Origin: Cellulophaga algicola DSM 14237
GTDB taxonomy: Bacteria; Bacteroidota; Bacteroidia; Flavobacteriales; Flavobacteriaceae
Direction: 5' to 3'
DNA length: 64,000 nucleotides
Assembly: GCF_000186265.1 (NCBI RefSeq)
Contig: NC_014934.1
Coordinates: forward strand, 124,001-188,000
The position numbers and the translations under genes were made by a program. Shown piece after piece: positions 1-9,181 of this stretch. Position 1 is the first letter of the stretch, and each line of letters begins with the position of its first letter. The notes beneath the pieces are model-generated. The model did not search any database. It was not told where the DNA came from and saw nothing but the letters and a program-made list of their open reading frames with translations.

Positions 1-1166
1 TCTCTAAAACACGTGGAATAGGAGCTGCCAGACGCTGGATTAAATCTCAATTCAATGAAATTTCAAGCAACTGCTCTGATTGCATTGATGTCTTCTATCA
101 GAAAGATTTTGTAACTAAAGAGATGGGTACCCGTATACCTAAAGATGCTTGGGTGGTAAATGTGGTTGCCATACAAAAAGGAACAAAATATCCAAACCGC
201 TATATTATTATGAGTGGCGATATTGATTCTCGTGCTAGTGATACGATGGATTTTACAACTGATGCTCCAGGCGCTAATGATAATGCTAGTGGAATGGCGG
301 GTACCATTGAAGCGGCTCGCGTGCTTTCTAAATATACTTTTGAAAATAGTATTATGTATGTAGGTTTATCAGGAGAAGAACAAGGACTTTTTGGCGGTGG
401 CGGACTCGCAAAATACGCAGTAGAAAAAGGCTGGGATATCATCGGAATATTCAATAATGATATGATTGGTAATATTACTGGGGTTGATGGCGTTGTGAGC
501 AATCGTGATTTTAGAATTTTCTCTGAACCTGTACCAGCTACGGAAACGGATAAAGAACGACAAATGCGTCGTTTTTATGGCGGAGAAGTAGACGGAATCT
601 CGAGACAACTCGCACGGTATATTCACAAAAATGTAAAAACTTATATGCCAGAAATGAACCCAATGATGATCTACAGATTAGATCGTTTTGGGCGTGGCGG
701 ACACCATAGGCCATTTAATGATGCTGGTTTTGCAGGCATCCGTATTATGGAAGCTCATGAAAATTATACCCAGCAACACCAAGATCTACGAACAGAAAAC
801 GGTATTAATTACGGTGACGTTCTTGAACATGTAAATTTTGGCTATGCTAAAAAATTAACCGCTGTTAATGCAATAAATCTTGCGGCTTTGGCTTGGGCAC
901 CTCCTGCTCCAAAAGAAGTAAAAATTGGTGGCATAGTAGCCCCTGCAGCAAAATTTGAATGGAGTAAGGTTGATGGTGCGGTAGGTTATAAAATATACTG
1001 GAGAGCTACTACTTCTCCTACTTGGGATCATAGCCGCTATGTTGGCAATGTAACTGAGTTTCTTCTAGAAGGTATTGTTATTGATAATTTCTTCTTCGGA
1101 ATATCATCTGTAGGTAAAGATGGTTTTGAAAGTCCGGTAGTATTCCCGAATGCTATTCTACGTTAA
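1..1166 (+). CDS. M28-family metallopeptidase with C-terminal fibronectin-type domain (5' truncated)
   Basis: The reading frame is open from base 3, so the gene begins upstream of the window. The visible part has the M28 co-catalytic zinc aminopeptidase layout: a GDIDSR segment where the family normally has G-H-x-D-S, then GANDNASG (bridging Asp), SGEEQG (catalytic and zinc Glu), NNDMIGN, and a distal His in IMEAHENY. The last 85 or so residues, after a PPAPKEVKI linker, form a fibronectin-III-like segment (WSKVDGAVGYKIYW). It is probably an exported peptidase, but the signal region is not visible. The Asp in place of the first zinc His is the odd feature. A perfect hairpin terminator follows, and the next gene is convergent. 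Confidence 0.85.
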   Translation, partial: SKTRGIGAARRWIKSQFNEISSNCSDCIDVFYQKDFVTKEMGTRIPKDAWVVNVVAIQKGTKYPNRYIIMSGDIDSRASDTMDFTTDAPGANDNASGMAGTIEAARVLSKYTFENSIMYVGLSGEEQGLFGGGGLAKYAVEKGWDIIGIFNNDMIGNITGVDGVVSNRDFRIFSEPVPATETDKERQMRRFYGGEVDGISRQLARYIHKNVKTYMPEMNPMMIYRLDRFGRGGHHRPFNDAGFAGIRIMEAHENYTQQHQDLRTENGINYGDVLEHVNFGYAKKLTAVNAINLAALAWAPPAPKEVKIGGIVAPAAKFEWSKVDGAVGYKIYWRATTSPTWDHSRYVGNVTEFLLEGIVIDNFFFGISSVGKDGFESPVVFPNAILR

Positions 1167-1180
1167 TTATAAAATATAAA

Positions 1181-1218
1181 AAAGCAAAAAACCACGCCTA
1201 GGCGTGGTTTTTTGCTTT
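1181..1218. terminator. Bidirectional intrinsic terminator
   Basis: An 18-bp perfect inverted repeat has only a 2-nt centre. Its arms are A-rich at the left end and T-rich at the right end, so each strand carries a GC stem followed by a U tract. It lies between the convergent M28 and DUF1080 genes and can serve both. Confidence 0.9.
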
Positions 1219-1238
1219 CAATTAAAACTGAAAGTGAG

Positions 1239-2180
1239 TTACTTTAATTCTGGCGTAACTACAATACTCCTAAATTCTACTGGGCCATGATCTCCCTGAA
1301 TTAACAAAGGGCCTACTTCTGCTTCTTTACTATCTAAGGCTCCACCAGTAATTCCTGGGATTATTTGATCGGTAATAATGGCTTTCCCATTTGCGATAAT
1401 ACTCACTCGGTTTCCGTTTAGGGTAATATCATAAGACTGCCACTCCCCTGCTGGTTTCGCCATCATCTCATTTGGCGTTAGAAACCCATAAATACCTCCA
1501 AATAAAATATTAGAAGGTTCTAAGCCTATATTATCTTCAATTTGCACTTCATGACGCCCACGCAAATAAATACCACTATTGCTTCCTGCTGGATATTTAA
1601 ACTCTACGTGTAACTTAAAATTTAAGAACTTTTCATCAGACACTAAATTAGAGCCAGATTTTGGACTCGTTAAAATTCCGTCTTTCACAATCCATTGATT
1701 ATCCCCCATAGCGCTCCATCCGTTTAGACTAGTCCCATTGAAAAGTGCTTTTGGTGCTCCCCAGACAATAGCTTCATTATATACCGCCACTTTTGCTGGT
1801 GTAGCTGTCCATTTGTATTTTTTTCCATCGGAATACACCATAGTTCCAGAAAGTGTAGTACCCGCTAATGAACCTTCAAACTTCATGTCTTTATCGCCTG
1901 GTTCCCATTGTCGTGGAATAACAAAACTAAAGACCTCGTTTTTTACTTTTACTTCGGCTATAGGCCTAGAACTGCCAAAAGCATATACAAACCTTCCTAC
2001 TAAAGTAGCGCTACCAGATTTTGTAATCTCTAACCAAGAAGGTAGTTCTTTGCCTTCTTGTTGGATAACCATATCCCACCGACCAATAAGCGGACTTTTA
2101 TCTTGTGCATTTATTCTAGTAGCGACTGAAGAAACCAGTAGCACTAAAAGTAAGGATAGTGTTGAAGTGTAAACTTTCAT
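1239..2180 (-). CDS. Exported DUF1080 (3-keto-disaccharide hydrolase-like) protein
   Basis: The protein has 313 residues with an N-terminal signal peptide ending near TRINAQ. Residues about 25-135 form a small beta-rich domain (LIGRWDMVIQ...). Residues about 140-313 are a DUF1080 / 3-keto-disaccharide hydrolase jelly roll: LFNGTSLNGWSAMGDNQW, SNSGIYLRGRHEVQIED, GEWQSYDITLNG and a C-terminal PLLIQGDHGPVEFRSI. Family members act on glycosides or 3-keto sugars in the periplasm or on the cell surface, but the substrate cannot be read here. It is a single gene convergent with the M28 gene. Confidence 0.85.
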   Translation of the reverse strand: MKVYTSTLSLLLVLLVSSVATRINAQDKSPLIGRWDMVIQQEGKELPSWLEITKSGSATLVGRFVYAFGSSRPIAEVKVKNEVFSFVIPRQWEPGDKDMKFEGSLAGTTLSGTMVYSDGKKYKWTATPAKVAVYNEAIVWGAPKALFNGTSLNGWSAMGDNQWIVKDGILTSPKSGSNLVSDEKFLNFKLHVEFKYPAGSNSGIYLRGRHEVQIEDNIGLEPSNILFGGIYGFLTPNEMMAKPAGEWQSYDITLNGNRVSIIANGKAIITDQIIPGITGGALDSKEAEVGPLLIQGDHGPVEFRSIVVTPELK

Positions 2181-2276
2181 TTAAAGTTGAGTTTGAGTGA
2201 AGGGTAAAGATACTTATTCAAATTTAAATTAAAAAAACCCATGTTCTTTTTCAATCATGTAGGGCAATGCCGACAA

Positions 2277-2300
2277 TTTTTAAAAATTAGCTTAACTTTA
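2277..2300 (+). promoter_or_regulatory. Candidate Bacteroidota promoter for the M1 peptidase gene
   Basis: TAACTTTA at 2293-2300 matches the -7 consensus TAnnTTTG at 7 of 8 positions, with a T-rich -33 region (TTTT at 2277). It lies about 28 nt upstream of the M1 peptidase ATG. Confidence 0.4.
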
Positions 2301-2327
2301 GCAGCATAATTATAGCAGCGTAGCACC

Positions 2328-3974
2328 ATGAAACATTTTTTAACAGTATTTTTTTTCCTCCTCCTTAGTCTTTCTAGCCATAGTCAAGGTTTGCTACAAG
2401 CTAAAGATTACTTTACCGAACAAGACAGCCTACGCGGTAGTATAACGCCTGAGCGTGCTTGGTGGGATTTAAATTTCTATGATTTAAAAATCACCATTAA
2501 GCCAGAAGATAAATTTATATCAGGTAGTAATACCATAAAATATACCGTTTTAGAAGCACAACAAATTCTTCAAATAGATTTGCAACCGCCTTTACAAATA
2601 GAAAAAGTAACTCAAGATGGAGAAGAATTAGTACTAAGGTCAAATATAAACGCACATTTCATCACCCTAAAAAAAGAACAGAAAAAAGGAGACAAAAACG
2701 AGATTACAGTCTACTATTCGGGAACACCTAGAGCTGCTAAAAATGCACCATGGGACGGCGGTTTCTCTTGGAAAAAAGATAGTAATGGAAAAGATTTTGT
2801 TGCTACCTCATGTCAAGGATTAGGGGCTAGCGTTTGGTGGCCTAATAAAGACCACATGTATGATGAAGTAGATAGTATGGCCATTAGTGTTACCGTACCT
2901 AAAGGATTAATGGATGTTTCTAATGGACGATTAAAATCTGTTGAAGAAAATGAAACCACTACCACTTATAACTGGATTGTTGCAAACCCAATAAATAATT
3001 ATGGCGTAAATGTTAATGTAGGTGACTATGTACATTTTGGTGAAAAATACCCGGGAGAAAAGGGTACTTTAGATATGGATTACTATGTCTTGAAAGATAA
3101 TTTAGAAAAGGCAAAAGAGCATTTTAAAGATGCGCCTAAAATGATGAAAGCTTTTGAACATTGGTTTGGCCCCTACCCATTTTATGAAGATAGTTTTAAA
3201 TTAGTAGAAGTGCCGTATTTAGGTATGGAACACCAAAGCTCTGTAACTTATGGTAACCAATTTATGAAAGGGTATTTAGGACGTGATTTATCTGGCACTG
3301 ATTGGGGTTTAAAATTTGATTACATTATTATTCACGAAGCAGGGCACGAGTGGTTTGCTAATAATATTACCTATAAAGATATTGCCGATATGTGGATCCA
3401 TGAAAGCTTTACCACCTACTCCGAAAATTTATTTATAGACTACTATTATGGCAAAGAAGCCGCTGCAGATTATGTTATTGGTACCAGAAAATTAATACAG
3501 AATGACCGGCCTATTATTGGTGCTTATCATGTAAACAATGAAGGAAGTAGTGATATGTACTTTAAAGGTGCCAATGTGTTACATACCTTACGACATGTAG
3601 TTAATGATGACGAAAAATGGAGAAGTATTTTGAGAGGTTTAAATAAAGATTTCTACCATAAAACAGTGACTACAGCTCAAATAGAAAATTACATCTCTAA
3701 AGCCGCTAAAATAGATTTAAGCGCCTTTTTTGAACAATACTTAAGAACTATAAAGGTTCCTGTATTAGAATACCACTATGATGGCAAAAAATTGAAATAC
3801 AGGTATACGCATATTGTAACTGGTTTTGCAATACCAGTAAGCGTTTCTAGTGCAGGAAAACAGCTTTGGATTACTCCTACTGCAGAATGGAAAACAAGCA
3901 TATTAAAAGGCGATATCGCTACATTTAAGGTAGATCGTAATTTCTACATAAACCAAAAAGAGGTTGCCAATTAA
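2328..3974 (+). CDS. M1-family metallopeptidase (aminopeptidase N-like)
   Basis: This is a 548-residue exported zinc peptidase with a signal peptide (KHFLTVFFFLLLSLSSHSQ). The zinc site HEAGHEW lies near residue 336 and the third ligand Glu in WIHESFTTYSE about 18 residues later, the normal HExxH-x18-E spacing. The upstream LGMEHQSS segment near residue 298 corresponds to the GAMEN exopeptidase motif, here G-M-E-H. It is shorter than full aminopeptidase N because it lacks the large C-terminal helical domain, as is common in flavobacterial M1 proteins. It is transcribed alone and ends in a hairpin terminator. Confidence 0.92.
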   Translation: MKHFLTVFFFLLLSLSSHSQGLLQAKDYFTEQDSLRGSITPERAWWDLNFYDLKITIKPEDKFISGSNTIKYTVLEAQQILQIDLQPPLQIEKVTQDGEELVLRSNINAHFITLKKEQKKGDKNEITVYYSGTPRAAKNAPWDGGFSWKKDSNGKDFVATSCQGLGASVWWPNKDHMYDEVDSMAISVTVPKGLMDVSNGRLKSVEENETTTTYNWIVANPINNYGVNVNVGDYVHFGEKYPGEKGTLDMDYYVLKDNLEKAKEHFKDAPKMMKAFEHWFGPYPFYEDSFKLVEVPYLGMEHQSSVTYGNQFMKGYLGRDLSGTDWGLKFDYIIIHEAGHEWFANNITYKDIADMWIHESFTTYSENLFIDYYYGKEAAADYVIGTRKLIQNDRPIIGAYHVNNEGSSDMYFKGANVLHTLRHVVNDDEKWRSILRGLNKDFYHKTVTTAQIENYISKAAKIDLSAFFEQYLRTIKVPVLEYHYDGKKLKYRYTHIVTGFAIPVSVSSAGKQLWITPTAEWKTSILKGDIATFKVDRNFYINQKEVAN

Positions 3975-3993
3975 TAATTTCTTAAAGAACGTA

Positions 3994-4040
3994 AACATAG
4001 CATATTATATAAAAAATGTACTGAGCTATGTTCATTTTTT
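3994..4040 (+). terminator. Intrinsic terminator after the M1 peptidase gene
   Basis: AACATAGC (3994-4001) pairs with GCTATGTT (4025-4032) and is followed by CATTTTTT. The loop is long (23 nt). It lies 20 nt after the M1 stop codon. Confidence 0.6.
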
Positions 4041-4063
4041 AAATGTTAGCTGCAAACTCAAAT

Positions 4064-4071
4064 TAACTTTG
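4064..4071 (+). promoter_or_regulatory. Perfect TAnnTTTG -7 box with no gene behind it
   Basis: TAACTTTG is an exact match to the Bacteroidota -7 element. Transcription from it would begin near 4078, at the base of the following hairpin. No + strand gene lies downstream for over 1 kb. Confidence 0.4.
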
Positions 4072-4076
4072 TGACG

Positions 4077-4108
4077 AAACGGACTCGTACTTCCTAAGTC
4101 CGTTTTGT
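4077..4108 (+). terminator. Hairpin, possible terminator or tiny RNA
   Basis: AAACGGACT (4077-4085) pairs perfectly with AGTCCGTTT (4097-4105) across an 11-nt loop, followed by TGT. It directly follows the promoter-like box at 4064. It may back up the M1 terminator. Confidence 0.5.
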
Positions 4109-4413
4109 ATCCGTAACTGAACTACTGTATTAAAAAAAAATGGATGAAACTATAAGCTCGGGAAAAATATAGAATGAACTTATAAAAGGGAATAAAATAC
4201 GACACTTTTTATTTGATTTGATCCTATTTAAAGACGAATACAGCCAAATATGTTATTTCATGAAATTATATTGGGTCTTTAGCCTAACCCTTAAAAACCG
4301 TCAAAAAACACCGCACCTCTTTACAATAAAAGGTGTAAAGGAAATAAACATACCGTTTGATGTGTGTGTGTGTAAGCTGATATTAAAAGATACTATTACC
4401 TTTAAAACGTGTT

Positions 4414-4977
4414 CTAATAATACAATCTAAAATCAAGTCCCTTACAGAGGTTATAATGTTTTTGAAACATCATCTCTACGACTTCTTTTAGGTCTTCATT
4501 TTCTTGGTACATACTAAAAAACACTCTATCTATAGTACCTATACTAGAAATTTCATTGAGATTAGATCGGTAACCAGAAATAGCGCGTGCTCCAGTAACA
4601 TCTAAAAAATACTGTGATTCCTCATCTGTTAGGTCTAAACTTTTTTTATTGGCAAAATGTATTACTTTCCCATTCATTTTACCTTCAAAGATTTCTGCGA
4701 TCTCTTCAATGCTATAATAATAGTCATTCAGTAAGATATTGTTTGACTCTCCTGGCATAACGAGGTAAATAATTTCATAATCTTTAAAGTTATGATCTTC
4801 ATAAAGCAAGTCGTTTAAGCTCTGCTCTAATCCTTCAATACTATCACAAGTTTTATAAATACTTGTTATGTTTTGTTTTAAAGCAATATCCTCCAAGATT
4901 TTCACTACTTCAGTAGTGTTGGGTATATCTATATCTGGAACGGCTTCAAGACAGAAAATAAATTTTTCACTCTCCAT
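4414..4977 (-). CDS. DUF6642-like protein, possibly caspase-like fold
   Basis: This is a 187-residue cytoplasmic protein without signal or membrane segments. The order of segments (FIFCLEAVPD at the start, YEIIYLVMPGESN near 90, GKVIHFANKKSLDL near 130, FLDVTGARAISGYRS near 150) resembles what I recall of DUF6642 proteins, which look like small caspase/CHAT-fold proteins. The usual His position is replaced here: MPGES stands where relatives have an FHG-type segment, so peptidase activity is doubtful. It is divergent from the MOSC gene. The family call is from memory and is moderately sure; a function is not known. Confidence 0.55.
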   Translation of the reverse strand: MESEKFIFCLEAVPDIDIPNTTEVVKILEDIALKQNITSIYKTCDSIEGLEQSLNDLLYEDHNFKDYEIIYLVMPGESNNILLNDYYYSIEEIAEIFEGKMNGKVIHFANKKSLDLTDEESQYFLDVTGARAISGYRSNLNEISSIGTIDRVFFSMYQENEDLKEVVEMMFQKHYNLCKGLDFRLYY

Positions 4978-5407
4978 AAAAATGTACTTTCAATTTAAAT
5001 ATGACCTGCAAAATTCTTCTATTGTACGGTGTTTAACAAATTAATTATTAAAAAAATATTGTACTATTTTAAGTTTTCTATTTACCTCATCGAAAGCACT
5101 AGAAAATAGTTTTTTAAATTCATTAGCATTCCTGTCCAGCAGAGGTTGAATCACTTATACTACTAATCACATTTCTTAAACCATAAATACTAAGTAAAAA
5201 ATTAGGCCTGAGTTTCGTTCCAGCGCATAACTCGTGAAAATGTTACTTAAAAAAACCCGTAGCAAATAAAATAAAAATGCTACATTTAATAGTTTAGATT
5301 TATTTACTACCACTGCCAATTTTTTAAATTTAGCTTTTGAATCAAAAAAAATCACTGCTTCCGTACTACAGATAACCCAGGTGTATCCAGATAATTTATT
5401 TCAAATA
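4978..5407. other. Divergent intergenic region
   Basis: This is the AT-rich region between the divergent DUF6642-like and MOSC genes. A TAGCTTTTG box (5332-5340) preceded by a T-run is a plausible promoter for the MOSC gene. Nothing else was recognised. Confidence 0.4.
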
Positions 5408-6202
5408 ATGAAAATAGAAGGTTTATATATTTATCCAATTAAGTCTACAAAAGGTCAAAAACTGATTGAAATTACTATACTTAAAATTGGATTTGAAAAT
5501 GATCGCTATCTAGGAATCGCTAATGCTAAAAATGAAATAATAACAGCGCGAGAAAATGCAGAATTGCTTAACATTAAAACGGAAATAAATAATTATCAAC
5601 TAAACATTAGTTATAAGAATGAAACTAAAACAATTGCTCTTAACAAAGAATTTCAAGACATTGAGCTTTCACTATTTCATACAAGCGTAGCTGGAAAAAT
5701 AATAAGCGATGAACTAAATAATTGGTTTACTGCTCTTTTAAATTCAGAAAGCAAACTAGTTAAAATCAATTTAAACAAATTGCGAAAGACCAATGATACA
5801 GCGATATCGTTTAATGACGTATACCCTATTCATTTAATATCCAGAGAATCTGTTGCTGCTTTGAATGATAAATTAGAAACCCCTATTGAATCCAATCGTT
5901 TTAGACCCAATATCATTATTTCTGGGGTTAAAGCTTTTGAAGAAGAAACTTGGACCCATCTAATTATTGGTGAATGTGAATTTAAAGTCGTTTCTAAAAC
6001 AGAGAGGTGTTCGCTAATAACCATTAACCCGCATAACGGTGTAAAAGATAAAAAACAAGAACCGCTTAGAACTTTAGCGAAAGCATTTAAAAAGGATGGC
6101 AAAGTTAATTTTGGCATATATCTGATTCCAATAAAAACTGGAATTATACGAGATTCTGATACTTTGAAAATAAAAACGGTAGGTAATAAGGAGTATCATT
6201 AA
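5408..6202 (+). CDS. MOSC domain-containing protein (MOSC N-terminal barrel plus MOSC)
   Basis: The start is the ATG at 5408, where the conserved N-terminus MKIEGLYIYPIKS begins; an upstream GTG at 5381 would add nine unlikely residues. The 264-residue protein has an N-terminal MOSC beta-barrel (1-110) and a C-terminal MOSC domain with FRPNIIISG and the conserved cysteine in KTERCSLITINPHNG that in the family handles sulfur bound to molybdenum cofactor. It lacks the C-terminal ferredoxin domain of YcbX. It likely works in molybdoenzyme-dependent detoxification or sulfur transfer; no molybdenum-cofactor genes are nearby. Confidence 0.85.
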   Translation: MKIEGLYIYPIKSTKGQKLIEITILKIGFENDRYLGIANAKNEIITARENAELLNIKTEINNYQLNISYKNETKTIALNKEFQDIELSLFHTSVAGKIISDELNNWFTALLNSESKLVKINLNKLRKTNDTAISFNDVYPIHLISRESVAALNDKLETPIESNRFRPNIIISGVKAFEEETWTHLIIGECEFKVVSKTERCSLITINPHNGVKDKKQEPLRTLAKAFKKDGKVNFGIYLIPIKTGIIRDSDTLKIKTVGNKEYH

Positions 6203-6281
6203 TACAAGAATTATTACTTAATCTATTCTAGCACATATTTTGGTTTGCCTAAAAAAAGCCTACTCCTCTAAAATTAAAACG

Positions 6282-7112
6282 ATGAAAAAACGATTACGAT
6301 CCCTTTGCATTTTAAGTATCTGTTTTTCTTGTATGGGTCATACTAACGCACAACAAGAGAACAAGCCTACAACTACTAATGGTAAAACCCTAATGGCGAT
6401 ATTTGCGCATCCAGATGATGAGATTGTTATCTCTCCTCTTCTTTCTAAATATGCTAAAGAAGGTGCAAATATTTATTTAGTACTTGTTACCGATGGATCA
6501 AAGGGGGTTACATCTCATGCTGCTATTCCTGCGGGAGATGTATTAGCAAAAGTACGGGCAGAAGAAGCTTTGTGCGTTACAAAAACCTTGGGTATTAATG
6601 CTCCTATATTTCTAAATTATACGGATGGTGATTTAGCGTTGAATGAAAACCTGTATTCTTTAGATGAAAAAATTGACAGCCTATTTGTAAAACACCAACC
6701 TAATGTGGTAATTACCTTTGGACCCGACGGAGAATATGGGCATTCAGATCATCGTATGGTGAGTAATATTGTTACTGAGGTTTTTCAAAGAGAAGCTTCT
6801 GACACACTAGAACAATTACTTTATTATGGTTTTCCTAAAGAAGCTGAAAAAAAGGACCTAACTCTAAATACAAGTTTAGTACAGTGGTTAAGTGAGAATT
6901 TAAAAACGACCCAAAAGAGATTTCTTACTTACCGAATATCATTTGATAAGAAAGATTTAAAATTAGGACATAAAGCATCAAACTGCCATAAATCTCAATA
7001 CACTCCTGAAGCTATAGATGATTTGTTTGCTATGATGGGACAAACAGCTGGTATCATTTACCTAAGACCTTGGAATGGGTCTAAGATACTCAAGGAAACT
7101 ATTTTTGAATAG
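6282..7112 (+). CDS. Exported PIG-L family deacetylase
   Basis: The ATG at 6282 gives a clear signal peptide (KKRLRSLCILSICFSCMGH, cleaved near NAQ); a TTG at 6240 is in frame but would block it. The zinc-binding AHPDDE motif sits near residue 40, LVTDGSKG follows near 65, and FGPDGEYGHSDHRMVS near 150 supplies the remaining His ligands. PIG-L/LmbE enzymes remove acetyl groups from N-acetylglucosamine-type amino sugars. The length of 276 residues is normal, and the substrate is unknown. Confidence 0.88.
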   Translation: MKKRLRSLCILSICFSCMGHTNAQQENKPTTTNGKTLMAIFAHPDDEIVISPLLSKYAKEGANIYLVLVTDGSKGVTSHAAIPAGDVLAKVRAEEALCVTKTLGINAPIFLNYTDGDLALNENLYSLDEKIDSLFVKHQPNVVITFGPDGEYGHSDHRMVSNIVTEVFQREASDTLEQLLYYGFPKEAEKKDLTLNTSLVQWLSENLKTTQKRFLTYRISFDKKDLKLGHKASNCHKSQYTPEAIDDLFAMMGQTAGIIYLRPWNGSKILKETIFE

Positions 7113-7781
7113 AAAATAAAATTTCATTAAATTTAAAACTTCAGTCAATTTCTAATTTTGCGTTTATTTATTACCTGCACTAAAAAATCAAACCAAATTA
7201 GTACGCTTAGATTTTTTTTAAAAAAGTAGAAAGACCATGATATTATAGTAAACTTTAAACCGATGTTTAAATTAAGTGGCGGAGCATACTATACCCCTAA
7301 ATTTGTTGCTGTAGGTTACGTATTAGTTTACGGCAGTTTTCAGAAATATTTAAGGGTTTGTTAATTCATTTTTTTTTAAACGAATCAATTCTGCCCTTGT
7401 CCCTTCGGATCTATTTCGCCTCCATATTCGCTACCTTAAATGAACTCACAAAAACTCAAACAGCATTTGATTCTTAATGCTCTTTTCGGTAGTCCCATTA
7501 TTCCTAACAAGAATCTCGTTAGTACACTAGGGATTTAAAAATTTACCGTCTAGCTTAGACCAATTATAGGAATGGTTTAAACCATACGCTATAAATTTAG
7601 CTTTCTTAAAACTTTAGGACCTCAAGATATTAGATTCGTGTACTGTGTATTAAATAAGTAATTAATTGCACAACTAATCACATATAAACTCGTTAAGTGT
7701 TATTAGGCACGGTACATCTAAATAAATCAAATTTAAAGGCAGTAGATATTACGACCATATCGCTTAGACACCATTTAAAAA
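7113..7781. other. Gene-poor stretch, possible small-gene remnant
   Basis: An exact -7 box TAATTTTG lies at 7153-7160. A 33-codon frame at 7263-7364 (MFKLSGGAYYTPKFVAVGYV...) looks like the start of a small flavobacterial membrane protein that then stops, so it may be a remnant. The rest shows no coding signal. Confidence 0.35.
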
Positions 7782-7985
7782 ATGAGAATACGATTGAAAT
7801 ATTTATTTGGAAAAGGAACCTTTGTATTTGGCATTTTCTCTATATTCCTATATTTCACAGAAGGTATAGCGTACACCTCCCCCATTGTAATGCTATTTAT
7901 GATATGTTTGGTAGGCTACTTTTTAATGTCTGCATTAATAAATCAAAAAGATTCAAATAACCATTCCATAAAAAAAATCAAATAA
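7782..7985 (+). CDS. Small two-helix membrane protein
   Basis: The 67-residue product is almost entirely hydrophobic: segments at about 9-27 (FGKGTFVFGIFSIFLYF) and 33-52 (SPIVMLFMICLVGYFLM) are likely membrane helices, followed by a charged tail. It ends 11 nt before the next gene, so the two are probably co-transcribed. I do not recognise a family; an overlapping frame at 7697-7960 is rejected in its favour. Confidence 0.5.
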   Translation: MRIRLKYLFGKGTFVFGIFSIFLYFTEGIAYTSPIVMLFMICLVGYFLMSALINQKDSNNHSIKKIK

Positions 7986-7996
7986 AACTAAAACGT

Positions 7997-8716
7997 ATGA
8001 CTTACATTGTTCCATTACTTATCATGGTAGCCATCGGCGCTTACTTTCTTTACATGAAAAAAACAGGCAAATTTGATGCGCTTGGAAATAGCTATTTAGA
8101 AGCTGAAAAAGAAGCTACAGAAAAGTTTGATGAATTTTTTCAAGAATTTAAAGCAGACGAGCAAACGTTTAAACCTATAGTAACTATTATTGGCGGAGAT
8201 TTTAGTGCCATTGGTGCCTGTAAAAAACCTAAAAGTATTTTGGGAGCAGCTGCAGACACCGCAAAAACAATGCTAACAGGAGTGGTGGTTGAAAATACTA
8301 ACCATCATTTATTAGTACTGCAAGATGAAAAACTCCATTATATTGAATACAATTCCAATAGTAAAACGGCATCAACGCATTGGGAGTTTGATAAACGAAG
8401 CATTAGTAATCTAGAGTTTGAAAAAGGAAAATTAACCGATAACTTAAAACAATCTATGTCCTTTCAATTACGAGGTGGTGGAGAAAGCGGTGATGCTACT
8501 AAAAACAGTGATCTACATAAATTATCTTTTGAAAGTAAAGAGAAAAAGTATTCCTTTTTTGTTTATACTATGATTGGTTTTGGAGCTGGTTTTGAAACAG
8601 AAAACCCAATTGGTAATTTGTCCATGAAACAGACTACAGATGATATACTAAGAGGCACTCTTTTACCTTTGAAATTTGGCGAATTATTCTTTGAAAAGAT
8701 AAAGGCCTTTAAATAA
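7997..8716 (+). CDS. Membrane-anchored protein of unknown function
   Basis: The product has 239 residues with one N-terminal membrane helix (residues 3-20) followed by an acidic, helical linker (LEAEKEATEKFDEFFQEFKA). The remaining soluble domain is beta-rich (TGVVVENTNHHLLVLQDEKLHYIEY) with a Gly-rich turn RGGGESGD. The pattern could be a PH-like lipid- or protein-binding domain, but I cannot assign a family. It follows the small membrane gene by 11 nt and is closed by a terminator 7 nt after its stop. Confidence 0.65.
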   Translation: MTYIVPLLIMVAIGAYFLYMKKTGKFDALGNSYLEAEKEATEKFDEFFQEFKADEQTFKPIVTIIGGDFSAIGACKKPKSILGAAADTAKTMLTGVVVENTNHHLLVLQDEKLHYIEYNSNSKTASTHWEFDKRSISNLEFEKGKLTDNLKQSMSFQLRGGGESGDATKNSDLHKLSFESKEKKYSFFVYTMIGFGAGFETENPIGNLSMKQTTDDILRGTLLPLKFGELFFEKIKAFK

Positions 8717-8723
8717 AATTGAG

Positions 8724-8760
8724 AAACTAGGGGATGAACATTTTTTATCTCCTGGTTTTT
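8724..8760 (+). terminator. Intrinsic terminator
   Basis: A 12-bp stem (8724-8735 with 8747-8758, two G-U pairs) encloses an 11-nt loop and ends in a short T run. It directly follows the gene ending at 8716. Confidence 0.6.
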
Positions 8761-9181
8761 AAAAATGATAAAAAACTGATGAAAATTAAGGTTCTAGAAA
8801 ATAGAAAATTGAGTTTACATACTGATATAGTAACAAAAAAAAGTATAACTAGGTACTAACCAATAACTAATTACTTGAAATTATAAAAATAGGAAAAAAA
8901 ATATAATGTAATAGCTATTGGAATGTTTGTCATTGCTATTTCTTAGCTATTTTCTCATTATATAGCCTTACCAGATGTAGCTCAAAGATCTTTTTTTGCA
9001 TTGAAATAGTGTTACTACTGACTGCGCTAATTTTTGGGAATTTCAAAACAGCTCAATAGCATTTTTCGAGAGAATTTACCGCTAAAAAAGAAAATAGATC
9101 TAGAATCTCAGCGCTGCTCATTTATACGCAACTTACTCCTACTGCGGTTTAAACGTTTGAAAAAGTGGTATAGATTTCTAT
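8761..9181. other. Intergenic region without recognised content
   Basis: This AT-rich stretch lies between a terminator and the 3' end of the convergent LpxR-like gene. No open frame, repeat or promoter of note was seen. Confidence 0.4.

Larger units (their letters stand above)
3975..4413. other. Gene-free stretch with two hairpins and one promoter-like box
   Basis: The stretch holds the M1 terminator, an isolated TAACTTTG box (4064-4071) and a second hairpin (4077-4105). A 70-codon open frame on the + strand (4218-4430) has no recognisable features and overlaps the neighbouring gene's end, so it is not called. No other structure was seen. Confidence 0.5.

Noticed and set aside
4218-4430. 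70-codon open frame on the + strand
   Set aside because: No signal, domain or start context; it overlaps the end of the oppositely oriented gene and has compositional features of non-coding sequence.
7697-7960. 87-codon frame overlapping the small membrane gene
   Set aside because: It overlaps the better supported two-helix frame at 7782, lacks an ATG at a sensible place and reads as random composition.
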